Positions 1-11,860 are shown, numbered from the stretch's first letter. The stretch is DNA of 64,000 bases from Euwallacea fornicatus (GCF_040115645.1 NC_089559.1:2914001-2978000), one strand, 5' to 3'. Notes: a model not told the origin generated them from the sequence alone. A program made the numbers and translations.

Positions 1-210
1 CATTTATGGAATATTGTAGGTAGAAGGTTGCATAATTTACCCCATCCTCCACCGATCCTAGCAGTGCTATGTAATGCTGTCCAGTTAACCTGGAATGAGA
101 TGCCCCAAGAAAATATCAATAACCCCATTAGAACCATGCCTAGACGTGTGTACAGGAGTTTATGTAGGCTATTTCTTTCTTTCTTAACTTGTCTAGGGTT
201 TTACTTCTGA
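1..210 (+). pseudogene. Tc1-like transposase, C-terminal end (partial)
   Basis: Frame 1 is open from the first base of the window to a stop at 208-210. The first ~50 residues read like the tail of a Tc1-type DD34E transposase: an HLWNIVGRRLHNLPHP stretch follows where the catalytic glutamate should lie, just outside the window, and PIRTMPRRV closes the fold. Members of the family normally end shortly after the MPRR motif with a basic tail; here the last ~24 residues (from YRSLCRL) are unlike that, so the true 3' end is probably frameshifted or replaced. The element's right TIR was not identified. The family call rests on motif recognition only, and the catalytic core cannot be seen. Confidence 0.6.
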
Positions 211-979
211 GTTGTTACAATTAGGGGCTTACTTACTAACTTAACTAAGAGGACACTTGCGTTCCTTCACGACACTCCCGACACCTCGCCGCCTCGTCAC
301 CCCGAGAAAAAAATAGAGCCTCCCAGTTTCTCCAGTACCTTAAATGCTACTTTCAGGGGCAATAAACCAGCGGCGTACCCTAACCAGAGACCTATTCCCG
401 ATCCGTCATGTGACAAGCCACATAATAAACCATCCTTTGTCAGAACCGTTGTCGTCTGTCCTTCGACCCTCCTTCCTGGTTCTAACAAAGAGATGCTCGA
501 CTTTCTTTTACTTCATGCGGCTCTCAACTAAGGATACTTACTGGGAAAATTCCAGTAATGCTGCGAACCACATGAACTCAGTGACCATACACATGGGCGT
601 ATCATCAGGGTACCTCACTCTTTATTCCCCTAACCTAGCCTAAATTATAGCTATTTTACAATGTACATCCTCCTATTTGCATCTCGATTTGGTCAGCCGG
701 CAACAATTATACTTATTAATTAATATTTACAAAATATTGCAGCGATCCGACAAACGGATCCCACATTTATAAGACACATCAGAGGACCGTCAAATGATTA
801 ATTTTTTTGCTTTTTAATAATCAAACTTGTTAAATTTTTTAATGAATTAATGAATTTGTCTTAGCCTAAGAAACATGCGCACCAAAAGTTATTCAAATAA
901 AACCATTTTTAGGGGGTGTTTTCTTGCCTATGTCACGTAGTATATTTTATATCTCAATTGTAATAAACTTGACCCCTTG
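211..979. other. Intergenic; GC-richer block at about 240-640
   Basis: No gene recognised. Bases ~240-640 are clearly GC-richer than the flanks and have short open frames on both strands that match nothing I know. It could be a retroelement fragment such as an LTR, but I found no TG...CA ends or target-site duplication. Confidence 0.3.
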
Positions 980-1060
980 TACAGGGTGTCTAAAAGTTGA
1001 AGCTGATCAAATAAGGAATATAAGTGGCTATAATTTGGCTGATTTAGATACAACGCCTTA
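980..1060 (+). repeat. Isolated TACAGGGTG-type transposon terminus
   Basis: The motif tacagggtgtc at 980-990 matches the TIR tips of many elements in this window. No inverted partner with matching subterminal sequence was found, so this is a single end of a MITE or decayed element. Confidence 0.35.
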
Positions 1061-1502
1061 TTTTTTACTTACCAGGTAATGATGTTTGTAGTAATCTATC
1101 GAATGGTATTAGGCTGTTCATAGCTGAGTCTTTGTGTTTTTACACATCACGCAAAATAATTATTCTTTGATTTATTTGATATTTTTTAATTAAAAGTTCT
1201 AAATAACATATCAGCTATAACAGAAAATAAAAGCAAAATATTTATAACAGATGTTCGAAATGTCGACTATTCATTTCCAGATATTTACAAATTCTGTTTT
1301 TGAAACCACTGCTAACTTTGGATAACATTTGCGGGCTAACGATTTCAAATGTGTCTCTTATGCGTATTTTGATATAATGTGGAGCTATCAGAGGCTTAAC
1401 ATTTGGTTCAATAACAAGGTGGGACTTTTATTGGTATGTCGCAGTCATACGAATTTACCCAAACCGGAGTTCTACTCAAATTCTATTTCTTACAAGAAAA
1501 AC

Positions 1503-1515
1503 GGGGGGGGGGGGG
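1503..1515 (+). repeat. 13-base poly-G run
   Basis: An uninterrupted run of 13 G in otherwise AT-rich sequence. No gene context. Confidence 0.95.
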
Positions 1516-2189
1516 AATTTCTATTATAGAAAGCCATATGCTTTTGAGTATGATGAATACTGCAATTTGGCCATGCCAGGTTTAATTACTGTTTAACATT
1601 AGTTCGCATTAATTTCTTCTGACGTCATCGATGCCGGGAACCGATGTCGGGAACTCAGAAACGGCTGAGTTTAAGGATGGGGTAATGTCAACAAAAGTTG
1701 CAGATTTTTCAATTCTGAACATAATGCCGTCGAGAAAATTGGGGTATTCCTTTTGAAATAAACAAATCACTTACATTTGGAATCCTGCAATTTCGGAGAC
1801 ATATTTCAGTGGTTGTGGATGATTTTATCTGAAATTCAAATAATCATAACACAGCTTATCGAGTCTTCTTGGAGGTCCAGATGGACGATTTCGAAATTTG
1901 CAGCAGTTAGACGCAGCATCCATTCCTGTGGACCCGTCCAGTTGTCAAAATTTTTTCATTTTGCCGAATAATTTGGAAACGGTTAATTTTTAAAATCGGG
2001 CACCTTTCATGAACTGATCTTAGAATTTAGCCAGATATCCTAAAATATCAAAAAATTGGGTGAGGTCCATTAAAAACAATCTAACTTGTTACCGCGACAA
2101 TTTCATGATGGACCCTGTAGATTTGAAAATAATTTCAAAATACGAACCTATGATATACTAAAAACTTTTTTACGAAACTTTTTCTTCTT

Positions 2190-2271
2190 AAATAAAACTT
2201 CTTCTCTAAATCGGATATTTGCCGAGATATTGAACTTTTCTAATTTTCTCACAATAAGTAGCCACCCTGTA
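2190..2271 (-). repeat. Isolated right-hand transposon terminus (ccaccctgta)
   Basis: Ends with gccaccctgta at 2261-2271, the inverse of the common TACAGGGTG tip, preceded by subterminal text (gccgagatattgaac) typical of decayed MITEs. The partner end is not identified; the terminus at 980 shares only the outermost bases. Confidence 0.35.
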
Positions 2272-2689
2272 TATATGTGATTCATGTGGTTTTGATTTTG
2301 ACCATTCCGCAACATGTCGAACCACTGTCATCACCTGCATGTTCATCCCTGACCCATTTTTTGTGGGACATGCCGTGATGACCATTTCTTCATTTCATAG
2401 ACACAGTATAGCTTGTAGTTTCTATGATAACAGTTACATACATATGACTGAGTAGTGTCTCGTTATTTTATTTATTAGAAATGTATTTTGCACCATTACG
2501 GTTGTTTTTACTACAAGTGTGACACATTATTTAAATCAGAAAATCAAAGGTTTTCATAAATGCAATAAATAATTTAGTTCCGCATTTAAAAAAATGAAGT
2601 CGATGATGGTTATCAAATTCCAAAACGTTATATGTATTTGAAATTTAATGATATTATCTTATAAAGGAGCCAAAGTATCCCTGAGAAAG

Positions 2690-3450
2690 TGAAGTTCATT
2701 TTTTTAAATCTCTTCAAATAGCTTTAAAAAAAATTAAAGCCATTTGCGACAATTTCGGTTTTTTCCTATTATCTTCGGAAGTGGTCGAAATGTTTCAAAT
2801 TTTAAAACGGTATTTAACAAATCACGAAAATGTGAAACTTTGCCCCAATTTAAGCGATTAATTCTCAAAATTTTGAAAAATCGCAAAAAAAGTTTCTCAG
2901 TTTCTTATTTTCTACCTATGTGCTAATTTTAAACTTTTTCTTGCGATTTTAATTTTTTTTTGTTTTGTCGTATTCTTACATTTCCTAAATATTCAAATCA
3001 ATTAGCCACATTGTAAAAATAATTACAGTATATCAAGATAGTTGTCTGAACGAATATTCACTAGTAAAAATATAAAAATAATACATTCATTTCTTTCAAG
3101 AAAATGTAAAATTTATTAGAGACGCTATATACGCTTTGATGCATAGTCGATTTTGTTGGTAAATAAAATGTTCAAATTACCTTATTTCGGTATTTCTTTT
3201 AAGTTTATTGACACAAAATTAGATATAAATAATTATTAACCTAAAACAATTGGTGCTGGCCGACTTGAATACTTCGAAATTGCAGGAATATAAACAAATT
3301 TTCAAAAATGAGAGTCGTCCGAGAATATTAAAAATTGGCATGGATAAAAAATAAGAAACCGCGAAACTTTTTCTTTTGTAATTTTTCAAAATTTTCAGAT
3401 TTAATGGTAGATTTTGAAGATTTTTGGAAAAAAATGTCATTTGCCAACAA
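2690..3450. repeat. Diverged foldback repeat
   Basis: About 65 bp at 2866-2930 recur inverted at 3330-3395. Both carry aaattttgaaaaat, then a segment like gtttcttatttt and a shared outer part. The spacer holds no gene. It is probably an old non-autonomous foldback element; ends are not defined. Confidence 0.4.
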
Positions 3451-4325
3451 TTGAATTTATTAAAAAAATATATTTTAAATTATACAAATAACAACTTACA
3501 ACTGTAAGCAGTTATTTGTCTTTCGATTTACATGACAATTGTGATCATTTTTGAAGCACAACCCAAAGGCACAGTCAAAATTTACCCATATTCATAAGTA
3601 AAAAAGCTTTCCATATGATGATGTGGAAATGGCTTATCATATGATTTATAGGTCACACTATATGTATTATATCATTTTTTTGAACGCTCTGCTCCTATTT
3701 GGCAATTGATACAAGTTCACGTGGGCATAATAAAGCACCCGATTTAAGGGAAATAATACATTTCGCCCTTTATGCACATGTGCCTTTCACATATTCCTAT
3801 CAAGATGAATGCATCGTAATCTAGTGGTGACATACGTGACACGTACAGAAATTGCTATTCCCATTCGAAATTTAATGTCCGATATTATGACGTAAATATC
3901 GAATCGATTAACTTAGGCTGCGATTTAACTATCAGGGGTTTAGTGCTGGATAATCTACAGAATGAATATCTTAAATTTTACTGTAGGAACATCCCCATTT
4001 GTTCTTAATCTAGTCACGTTTAAACAATAGCATATCTTTGAACTTCCCGGGTGTTTAACTCATCTCTACCAGAATGATGCAGACTAGAATAGAAATAGGA
4101 GCTTAATACTTTTTACATATTTCAGTTTAATAAAAGGAGAAATCGAACTTTATCGGAAATTCACCTATTTCAATTCAGAGATGGTAGTACGGAGATAGAG
4201 ATTTGTTGCTCTAGCGTGGTTTTAAGTCAAATTTCATAAGGTTCTTCAAGGTTCTGGAATGACATTTTCAGAGGTCCCTAGAACTTAAGCGATGTTGTGG
4301 ATTTGGCGGTGCGTGAATAAACTAA
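3451..4325. other. Intergenic, nothing recognised
   Basis: AT-rich sequence with no frame, repeat or RNA gene that I can support. Confidence 0.5.
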
Positions 4326-4501
4326 TACAGGGTGTTCCACAAATATGGGCCTCTATCCGCATCTTCAAAACTATGACAAGGAAAAAATTGAAAATTAGTT
4401 ATAACGGTAAAGCGGAAGAAATCTATCGATTAAAAATATTTTCATGTAAGTAGCACTTCCAGTTATACTGGAAATTAATATCAACTCGCTTATTTCAAAT
4501 A
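4326..4501 (-). mobile_element. ~190-bp MITE family, copy 1 (inner end truncated)
   Basis: Begins with tacagggtgttcc and carries subterminal landmarks shared, inverted, with 5403-5590 (ggcctctat, then atctatcgattaaaaat) and with 62207-62396 (a ttcc...ggaa hairpin followed by cttatttcaaat). Its inner end runs into an AT-rich palindromic stretch at 4497-4570. It may also be read as one arm of a larger foldback with 5403-5590. Confidence 0.6.
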
Positions 4502-5402
4502 ATATAATTTAATTATATTATTTGAATGTTAATTATATATAAATATATAACATTAATTATATATTAAGTCAAATTTCGATACTGCGCAATATTATGAACA
4601 TTTTTCATGTATTATGTTCTATTCCTAAGTTTTATAGTTTTCGAGATATTTAGAATTTTATTGAAATAAGATATTTGCAGTCATTAACGTATTTTTTAAT
4701 AATCATGACGAAATATAATCATATTTATTCATCAAAAATAAATTTGTTTCTTCTATAAGGTGTTTTGGTGGATCCTCTAGTTTTAAAATTATCTATTTTG
4801 TGTTTAAGGTCTTTTCGTCTTGACTTCGTTTCTTCTGGACATCAAATATCAAATTATCAAATATATGACGTATGGTGATTAATACTTTGTTCTATTCACC
4901 ATAAATAATAAACATATTATCGCAACATTCGTTTGCACAATTTACGGGTGCGGCCGCCATACTTTAAGTAAAATACTAAACGTTGAAATGTGTTTTTTTG
5001 AAATTAAGTAAAAACGGTTAGATTTAGGTATAGTCTATTGAATTCAAAATGATACTTATTTTTTATATTAAATATCTATCCGTTGAAAGAATATGAGATT
5101 TCTATAAAAAAAATAAAAGTGTTTTACAATTTTTGAATAATAATTTTGGGCTATCTGTTTGAACACCCTATATGAAGGAGTGTGATTTACATTGCAAGAG
5201 CTGTAAAGCATTTTATACAACAACAAAAATTTCATTGCAAAGTACTTAGCCATTTGCGACTTATTAGAAAATACATTAATGGCTGCAACTGTAATTTTTT
5301 TTGGAAAATTCTACGTATGTCGAAAATCGTAAAATGTAAGTATAGATCATTATACATGAAAATTGTTCATACTGTACTGCAGAATTGATGTTTCATATAA
5401 CA

Positions 5403-5590
5403 TACACGGTGTCCCATTTAAATTAAGTGAGCAGACTGTCATTTCCGGTATATCCGAAAGTAGTATTTTCACGAAAATATTTTTAATCGATATATCAGGT
5501 CAGTTTTAGTATAATATCCACATTTCCACTTTTTCCTTGTTGCAGTTTTCAAAATACGTATAGAGGCCTATATCCATGGGACACCCTGCA
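5403..5590 (+). mobile_element. ~190-bp MITE family, copy 2 (complete)
   Basis: A 188-bp unit starting tacacggtgtccc and ending gggacaccctgca, inverted relative to 4326-4501. Internally it has a small hairpin around atttccggtatatccgaaag. There is no coding capacity. Ends match the TACAGGGTG class, so it is presumably mobilised by a Tc1/mariner-superfamily transposase in trans. Confidence 0.65.
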
Positions 5591-5981
5591 CTTCAAGCCT
5601 CAATGTATAGACTTTGAAGCCAAAATACATTTTTCCCTTTAATATGGGTATATTATGTGATATATAAGCAATCCTAATTCTAGCATTATTTTCTCAATGA
5701 AGGGTACTTTACTGCGAGTGAAATGCCCGACAAGAAAAAGCATAAAAGATCTTTATCAAGGGGATAGATCGTCTTAAAAGCACATCTCTTTATCCCACGA
5801 TGCAGTAATGGGTTATCATATTTTATTTCGGTGCTGGAATATTCCCAAGATAATGACTTCCGCAATGCACTTGGCAGAATTATTGCTTAATTTTTCCAGG
5901 TCGCAGGAGACAATCTTGTACTCCAGAAAATTGGGAAAGTTTTTTTCTATCTTTTTCAAATTTTTAACTAATCTGAACCTT

Positions 5982-6395
5982 TTAATTTTTGATAAATTCT
6001 CTTACTCCGGATTTCATCCGTGCGTTCCTTACAAAATCCGCATCCAAAACATCTCCTCTTTCAACTTCTGCCAAATTAACCAGAGCAATTTGTTCGGAGT
6101 TTCCAATATCTTCTCCCGACTCGAATCCTCAACCGTACAAGATCAACTTAATCGCACAATGGAGAAATTCTGGTCGATTTCAAACGCCAATACCCATCAT
6201 TTTGCATTTCTCTATTGCCAGAATTCTCGATTTGTCTCTCCAGAAATATCGTTTAAAAAAGCTGGTTCCTATGGATAAAACGTAACAAGTGATTGAAAAA
6301 CTTGCTCTAACCTGAACTAGGTCGTAAGGGTGTTGGTGCATTATACAGCAAAAATACCGGAGGAATATTAAGTGCCTGAAAATTGTCTTAAGCAA
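5982..6395 (-). other. Coding-like frame with two in-frame TGA codons, unidentified
   Basis: Reading the minus strand from 6395 to a stop at 5982-5984 gives 138 codons with two internal TGA codons (the first at 6180-6182). The last ~48 residues are acidic and protein-like (for example GFESGEDIGNSEQIALVNLA). The plus strand here is also open for ~156 codons. I do not recognise the protein. It could be a decayed transposon or host gene fragment, or chance. Confidence 0.2.
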
Positions 6396-6772
6396 AATTT
6401 ATGTGACGTGTGTGATTTATGCATGGCACTGTAAAGAGACGTCTTCTCGGTGTGAAATTGAATTAAGTATGGCCAGCTCCTGCTATTTTCTTGTCATAAA
6501 ACTTAAAGCGGGTGTTTAATATACAGTCTTTGCGTTGCCAGGTAATTAAGCAACCAGCTGAACGGAGAAGGGAGACAAAGGTAGGTTGGAACGTACCTGA
6601 GGGGATCAGGTGTCTTTGGACTTAAAAAAAATTCTTTATGGGCGGGTTGTCAGCTCTCAAAATAGTCCAACTACGAAAACGGTTTTATAATTTTAGGTTT
6701 TTTTCTAACATAAGTTTGAATAATTAAATTAATTTTATTAAATTCTTTTAATTATTATAATTTATATTATTA

Positions 6773-7866
6773 TACAGGGTGTCCGGAGATAACGTTGAAA
6801 TATTTTAGGAGGTGATTCTAGAGGTTAAAATAATAAAAAGAGTTCTTATAATCATACCCCAAAAAGTGCTTCTTAAAGGGGTTACAACCCTTTAAAAGAG
6901 GACCTCTGAATGTATATTTTTCGCAATTATTTTCAAAACGGTTTGTGTTAAAATTATTAAATTCGCCATACTTTAACAAGTTCGAATGGAAAAACTTTCT
7001 TTCTTTCTTTTGATAATTACAAATTTTAGTCAGGGGCGTCACACACAGGGGGTCTCCTACGTAAATCTTGCATTAACTATTTTGTTTGTGACAATTTTTT
7101 ATTTTGAAATCAAATTAATGATTCGCAAACATTTCTCAGTAAAAATGACCCTCTTATTTCATATCGTTCGGATAGACCGTTTTCCAGAAAAATTGATTTT
7201 TATAAATCGATGTGCGATTACAGGGACATAGAAATGTATCTTAATAAACATAGTAGTCATCCTTGTAATAGAAACACTTTTTTATTAATCAGTAATTATA
7301 AGACAAATATTAGTAATTATAACTCATAATAAATGTTGAAAATGGCCTCCGTTCATCTCAGTACATCTTCTCATTCTTTTCTTCACAGAAAATCGCACAT
7401 TTCTATGGCATGTCCCTGTACTCACGCATCGATTTATAAAAATCAATTTTTCTGGAAAACGGTCTATCCGAATGAGATGAAATAAGAGGGTCTTTTTTAC
7501 TGAAAAATGTTCGCGAATCAGTAATTTGATTTCAAAAATAAAGAATTGTCACAAACAAAATAGTTAATGCTAGATTTACGTAGGAGACCCCCTGTGTGTG
7601 ACGCCCCTGACTAAAATTTGCACTTATTAAAAAAAAGAAAGAAAGTTTTTCCATTCGAACTTGTTAAAGTATGGCGAATTTAATAATTTTAACACAAACC
7701 GTTTTGAAAATAATTGCGAAAAATACATATTCAGAGGTCCTCTTTTGAAGGGTTGTAACTCCTTTAAGAAGGACTTTTTGGGGTATGATTATAAGAACTC
7801 TTTTTATTATTTTAACCTCTAGAATCACCTCATAAATATTTCAACGTTATCTCCGGATACCCTGTA
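6773..7866 (-). mobile_element. Foldback element with ~465-bp TIRs
   Basis: Tip tacagggtgtccgg at 6773 mirrors ...ggataccctgta at 7866, with TA on both flanks (6771-6772, 7867-7868). Left arm 6773-7237 and right arm 7397-7866 align along their whole length with scattered mismatches. Shared landmarks are a ggggcgtcacacacaggggg block and gaaaacggtctatccga. The 159-bp centre keeps only the last 27 codons of a transposase. It is an internally deleted, non-autonomous derivative of the long-TIR group. Confidence 0.9.
7324..7404 (-). pseudogene. Transposase C-terminal tail inside the foldback element
   Basis: The minus strand reads RNVRFSVKKRMRRCTEMNGG then HFQHLL and a stop. That is the characteristic C-terminus (NGGHFxHLL) of the long-TIR transposases seen elsewhere here. 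No catalytic region remains. The tail sits immediately inside, and slightly overlapping, the right arm, as expected from the TIR-overlaps-gene architecture of the intact element at 18866-21318. Confidence 0.8.
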
Positions 7867-8286
7867 TAATAAAATAAAATAATTAATTTTTTTTTAGATT
7901 TATATATTTTTTAATAATAAAAACGGCTATAAGCGGTGTGGAAGTTTCGTTTTTTGCCTTGTTCATAGGTATAGATTAAAGTGAATGAATCGGCACTCTT
8001 CGACACGATTTTACTTGCAATAAAACCATAAAATTTTATGCATTTTTTCGCTTGGCCGGTACTGATTCTCTTAGTTTAGTTCATGCAAGAATACTTTATG
8101 GAACTGTTTCCAGAACCACAGTTTGTGTACTGGTCCTTCGATATTCCCATCTAAGAATAATGTTCTTAAAGCGTGGATTCTTCACATTCTTCACTCACAG
8201 TCAACCATCTTAGGTATCCATCAAGAGGTATTGTCCTCTACTTTTGCTGACTGATATATCCATATTCTTTTCAATTCATCGCATAT
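7867..8286. other. Intergenic, nothing recognised
   Basis: Sequence hosting the solo LTR insertion. The minus strand has short protein-like stretches (for example DICDELKRIWIYQSAKVEDN) broken by stops. I could not assign them. Confidence 0.35.
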
Positions 8287-8291
8287 GTCGG

Positions 8292-9025
8292 TGTTAGGCC
8301 AGGGCTTCCTGAGTTCCTACCATAGTGACTGCTTCACTAGGTACCCACGAAGTAATCCACTTACGCTGGCGGGGTTCCTTACTTGATCGAAGGACCAGAA
8401 GGGCTGCCGTCATGAAATGATGGGGATCCAAAGGTTCGAGCGAGTAAAAAAACACTGTTACACGTATGACACTACATTTACTCACAAGGTTAGTTCTTGT
8501 ACCGGACTTCATTGGCAGTCAAATTATTGACTACAATAACCGTATTCAGAGTTCGATTTGCAATGAGATGCGTCAGAAGTTTTTGAAGTTTAACTTAGTC
8601 TTCGATATCGGGAGAGTTGAGAGTTTGCCTGTCGAGAGGATGAGAAGGGAAACGCTTCTGCTACTGCTCCAAGGACTGTTCTTCCTACGAAGTGCTGAAG
8701 TTTCGATCTTGGGTTTTTCCCCATGAAATCCCCCTTAAAGCTTTCGAACCATTAAATTTGCCACTCTCTGTGTTTTAGGCCATTTGCGGGGGTCGATAGG
8801 GGATATTCCATGCTGATATACTGCTGCCCTTTTTTTGTTTTACAGCTCTAAGCCATTAATCAGGAGGGAAGTAAACCAGATGTCTGGTACTTAATGCGGT
8901 ACCCGTGGTTCGACACGTAACGTTAGGTCGAGGATTGAGGTCTTTTTTCTTTTCTTTGTGGCTTATTGCCTTGATATTAGGACACTATATGAATGAGACA
9001 TCTTTATGTGGGGATTTTCCCAACA
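8292..9025 (-). mobile_element. Solo LTR, copy 1 of a shared family
   Basis: A 734-bp unit with TG...CA ends flanked by a 5-bp target-site duplication, gtcgg at 8287-8291 and again at 9026-9030. On the minus strand it reads tgttgggaaaatcc...cctaaca. It aligns, inverted, with 23807-24559 through most of its length, including a shared tctggtttacttcc segment and a block around cacttacgctggcggg. There are no internal retroviral-type genes or second LTR, so this is a recombinational remnant. A 5-bp duplication fits Gypsy or BEL-Pao families; the clade cannot be decided. Confidence 0.85.
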
Positions 9026-9290
9026 GTCGGTCTTAGATTTCCTCGCAGTCCGCGCTTGCAGCACCCTGCAACTTTGTTGTAATAAATTATAAAATTTAAT
9101 CCTCTAATTTTTAATATTTAAATTTTTCAGCAGTTTTTCGTGCTTTTAGAGACTTTTTGGATGTTTTGTGTGGATTTTCTTTCATGGCGTTCTCTGCTCT
9201 ACGGAGGAGTTTTGAAACTTATTCCGGGAATACACTCAACTTATTAAAGGCACTTCCTTAATTTCCTCTCATAATACGAACGTCATGACA

Positions 9291-10522
9291 TGAGGATAGT
9301 CTTCGAAGTACCAGACCTAACACTTAAAGAAAACTTTTTTGGAAAATATCGTATTATTTTTCAATATAGTCTCCCTTGAGATTAATACACTTTTTCCAGC
9401 GATGTTTTACACCCTGTTAAGTAAGTAAGTAATAAGCTTCATATGTTTCAAAACAGACATCAACTTTGGCCTTCACCTTTTCGATATTAGCAAATCTCTC
9501 TCCATCGAGCCATTTTTTCAAGTTTGAAAATAGAAAATAATCTAAGAGGGTCAATTTGGCGAATAGAGTGGGTGGGGAAAAAGTTCGAAAACAAGTTGAT
9601 TGATTTTGGCCATCACGATGACGGAAATGTGGACTTGTCCGTTGCCTTGATGAAACAAGACTTTCTTTTTCGCCAAATGCGATCGCTTTTTCCTAATTTC
9701 TTCGTTCAAACTCTATAACTTTGTATAATATTCTTCGTTTGCTGTTTTTCCTTTAGGGAAATAGTCAATAAAAATTACCCCAAATGCATCCCAAAAAGCT
9801 GACACCATCACCTTTCCTGAAGATAGAACGGTTTTTGTCAATTTTGGAGCCGATTATTTTTTTTTAGTTAATTTTTTTTTAGATATTCTTTCATTTCAGG
9901 TGTGAATTGATGGACCATATTTCACCCATGATTAAGAAAAGACGAAAAAATTCGACTTCATTATCGAGAAACTTTGCCAAGCCCTATTATCAAACATTGG
10001 CACAGCATTAGTTTTGTTCATTTTGTGCACAGCTTTCTTATATCTAAACGTTCGGTCCAAATGCGATTTATAGTACTTTTTGCAATGCCTGTTTTCCAGT
10101 ATAATTTTGTGGATTTTCAACACATTATCTGGAATGGTCAAATCTGGAGTGTCATCGGATCGACCACTGATGAATTCATCTTGGCAGCTAGCACGACGAC
10201 GTTCAAATTCTACCACCCAATCTTTTGCAGTTGTTGACGAATAGTCAGATTCCTCCAGAATAGAATCTAACTCCGCTTCAATGTTGGATGGACCAAGATC
10301 TTTTGAATGAAAATATTGAATTACATATCGATGATCAATTTTTTCTAGAGTCACAAAAGCTCTAAAATTATTCACTAAAACCTGTTCCAAAACCAACACA
10401 AACCAACATAGTGTGCTCAAAATTTAATTTTTAAAGTTAGGCTTTTGTAATATGGGCAAACTTTAAAAAAAAAATCGCTATCTACTTATATGTCAGGTCG
10501 AGTACTTCTGGAACTATCCTCG
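9291..10522 (-). mobile_element. Decayed mariner element
   Basis: Left end tgaggatagtcttcgaag and right end (inverted) cgaggatagttccagaag form ~30-bp TIRs. The element is ~1.23 kb, the normal size for a mariner. TA follows the right end (10523-10524); the left flank reads CA. It encloses the broken transposase gene at 9354-10348. Confidence 0.8.
9354..10348 (-). pseudogene. Mariner transposase pseudogene
   Basis: The N-terminal half is readable as EKIDHRYVIQYFHSKDLGPS and following text, the DNA-binding region of a mariner of the mauritiana-like group. The rest is spread over all three frames up to a stop at 9354-9356 (..HRWKKCINLKGDYIEK). Two of three catalytic aspartates are gone: MDETW has become MGEIW and HQDNAPVH has become HQGNGQVH. 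The third survives in LLDYFLF. Several frameshifts and stops are present. The family call is firm; the subgroup is tentative. No function is possible for this copy. Confidence 0.8.
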
Positions 10523-11757
10523 TATTTTACATTTAACAAAAAGGTTTTTTCGCTGGATTCCAACTTTATTTCTATGCTTGATCGACTTTTGCCTTAAAGT
10601 TTCCAACTTATTTACAAACCTTAGAAATAGTGAATGAATAGAAATAGAAAAATAGAAAAAAATTTAATCACAAAAGCGAAATGGAAAAAGTTGAACTTGC
10701 AATTAAAATTAACTTCGTATGAGTATTCGAAATTTGCATTGTGCCTTCTATTTCGCCCTATGTCTCTATGGGAACCAATTAAAGCAGTTTAAACTTTCGA
10801 ATGCTCTAAAAGCTTCTCCAGGAAATGAACTTTTAAATAGGAAAGCTGAAAGGTATATCTTTTTGAAGGGGCGACTTTCGCAAAGCTATTTCTTTTAAAC
10901 GCTGTTCCAGAATATCTATAAAGAAATGTTTTTTTTTTCAGATAAATCGATAACTTCAAAGTTCAGTAGCTCAGTATGTTAAGGTGGTCGATTATTCCGG
11001 TTCTCCATTGCAGAAACGTGCCCAAAGTTCACGGGTTTAGACCCTTAAAGGAAACTTTGAAGTTAGTTTTATACAGTTTCTAAGAAAATGTTTGAAATCC
11101 TAAAATTCTACGGTACTTGGCTGAATAGATAACTTGTGTTGCCTCAAGTGAAAATTAATTAAAAATGTAAACTTGTGCTTAATTTCGGTATAACTTTACA
11201 GTTTCATGGATGTGTGCGTACACAAATTTTGTATAATTAATGTAGAGTTTCTTCAAGAATTAAAAACTCTGAATTAAAGAATTGTTTGCAGTTACATGAG
11301 GAGAGCGTACAGGCCAAGGAACCAATCTGTTTCGTCACTATGCGTTACAAAGCAAATTCTAATATCTCTTTTAGTTTCTAAGACAGTTTCTTTTAAAGTT
11401 ACTTTTCACAATTTTTTCATGGGGTCTTAAACACGTTCTAAATATTCCAGAACCTTCAATGAGGATCTTTAAACAGAGGTACTGAATAAAAATAATGGTT
11501 TTGTATACGAAACAGTTTGATTGATTTTTTTTCCGAAAGAATCGTGACGAGAATGTTTATTTGGATCTTGAGAGGAATACAAGGGAAAATCCAATTTGCC
11601 TTTATTGTCATCAGAGAGGAAAAGATCCTTGAAGATTGGAAATTTGTTGGGGCAAGTGAAAGATTTCAAAACAACACAGGAATTGTCAGAAAAAGTATTA
11701 AAATGAGAACAAATCTAGAACACTAACAACATAATTCGAAGGGATTTAAGAAATTAG
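10523..11757. other. Intergenic, nothing recognised
   Basis: A minus-strand frame at 11469-11669 and an overlapping plus-strand frame are open for 65-70 codons but match nothing I know. Confidence 0.4.
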
Positions 11758-11860
11758 AAAACACTTTGAATTTAATGAACTTTCGCCGATAATTGCAGAA
11801 TGGCCTCCTCAATCTTCAGATTTAACACTCTTAAATTAATGTCCTCTTTGGAATAATTAT
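11758..11860 (+). pseudogene. DDE transposase scrap
   Basis: The plus strand reads ..HFEFNELSPIIAEWPPQSSD followed by LTLLN, a stop and CPLW. That corresponds to the WPPxSPDLTPLDFFLW block before and around the third acidic residue of Tc1/mariner-superfamily DDE_3 transposases, with the acidic residue changed to N. Nothing convincing flanks it and no TIRs were found. Confidence 0.45.

Noticed and set aside
5808..6278. 156-codon plus-strand open frame as a gene
   Set aside because: Low-complexity Phe/Ser/Leu-rich translation with an overlapping second frame also open. The minus strand looks more protein-like.
8294..8512. Minus-strand 72-codon frame and its look-alike at 24359-24646 as a conserved small protein
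   Set aside because: The similarity is explained by both lying in copies of the same LTR. The frames have different limits and no conserved start.
8880..8960. tRNA-like B-box (ggttcgacacg) suggesting a SINE
   Set aside because: It lies inside the solo LTR with defined TG...CA ends and target-site duplication. No A-box or tRNA fold was found.
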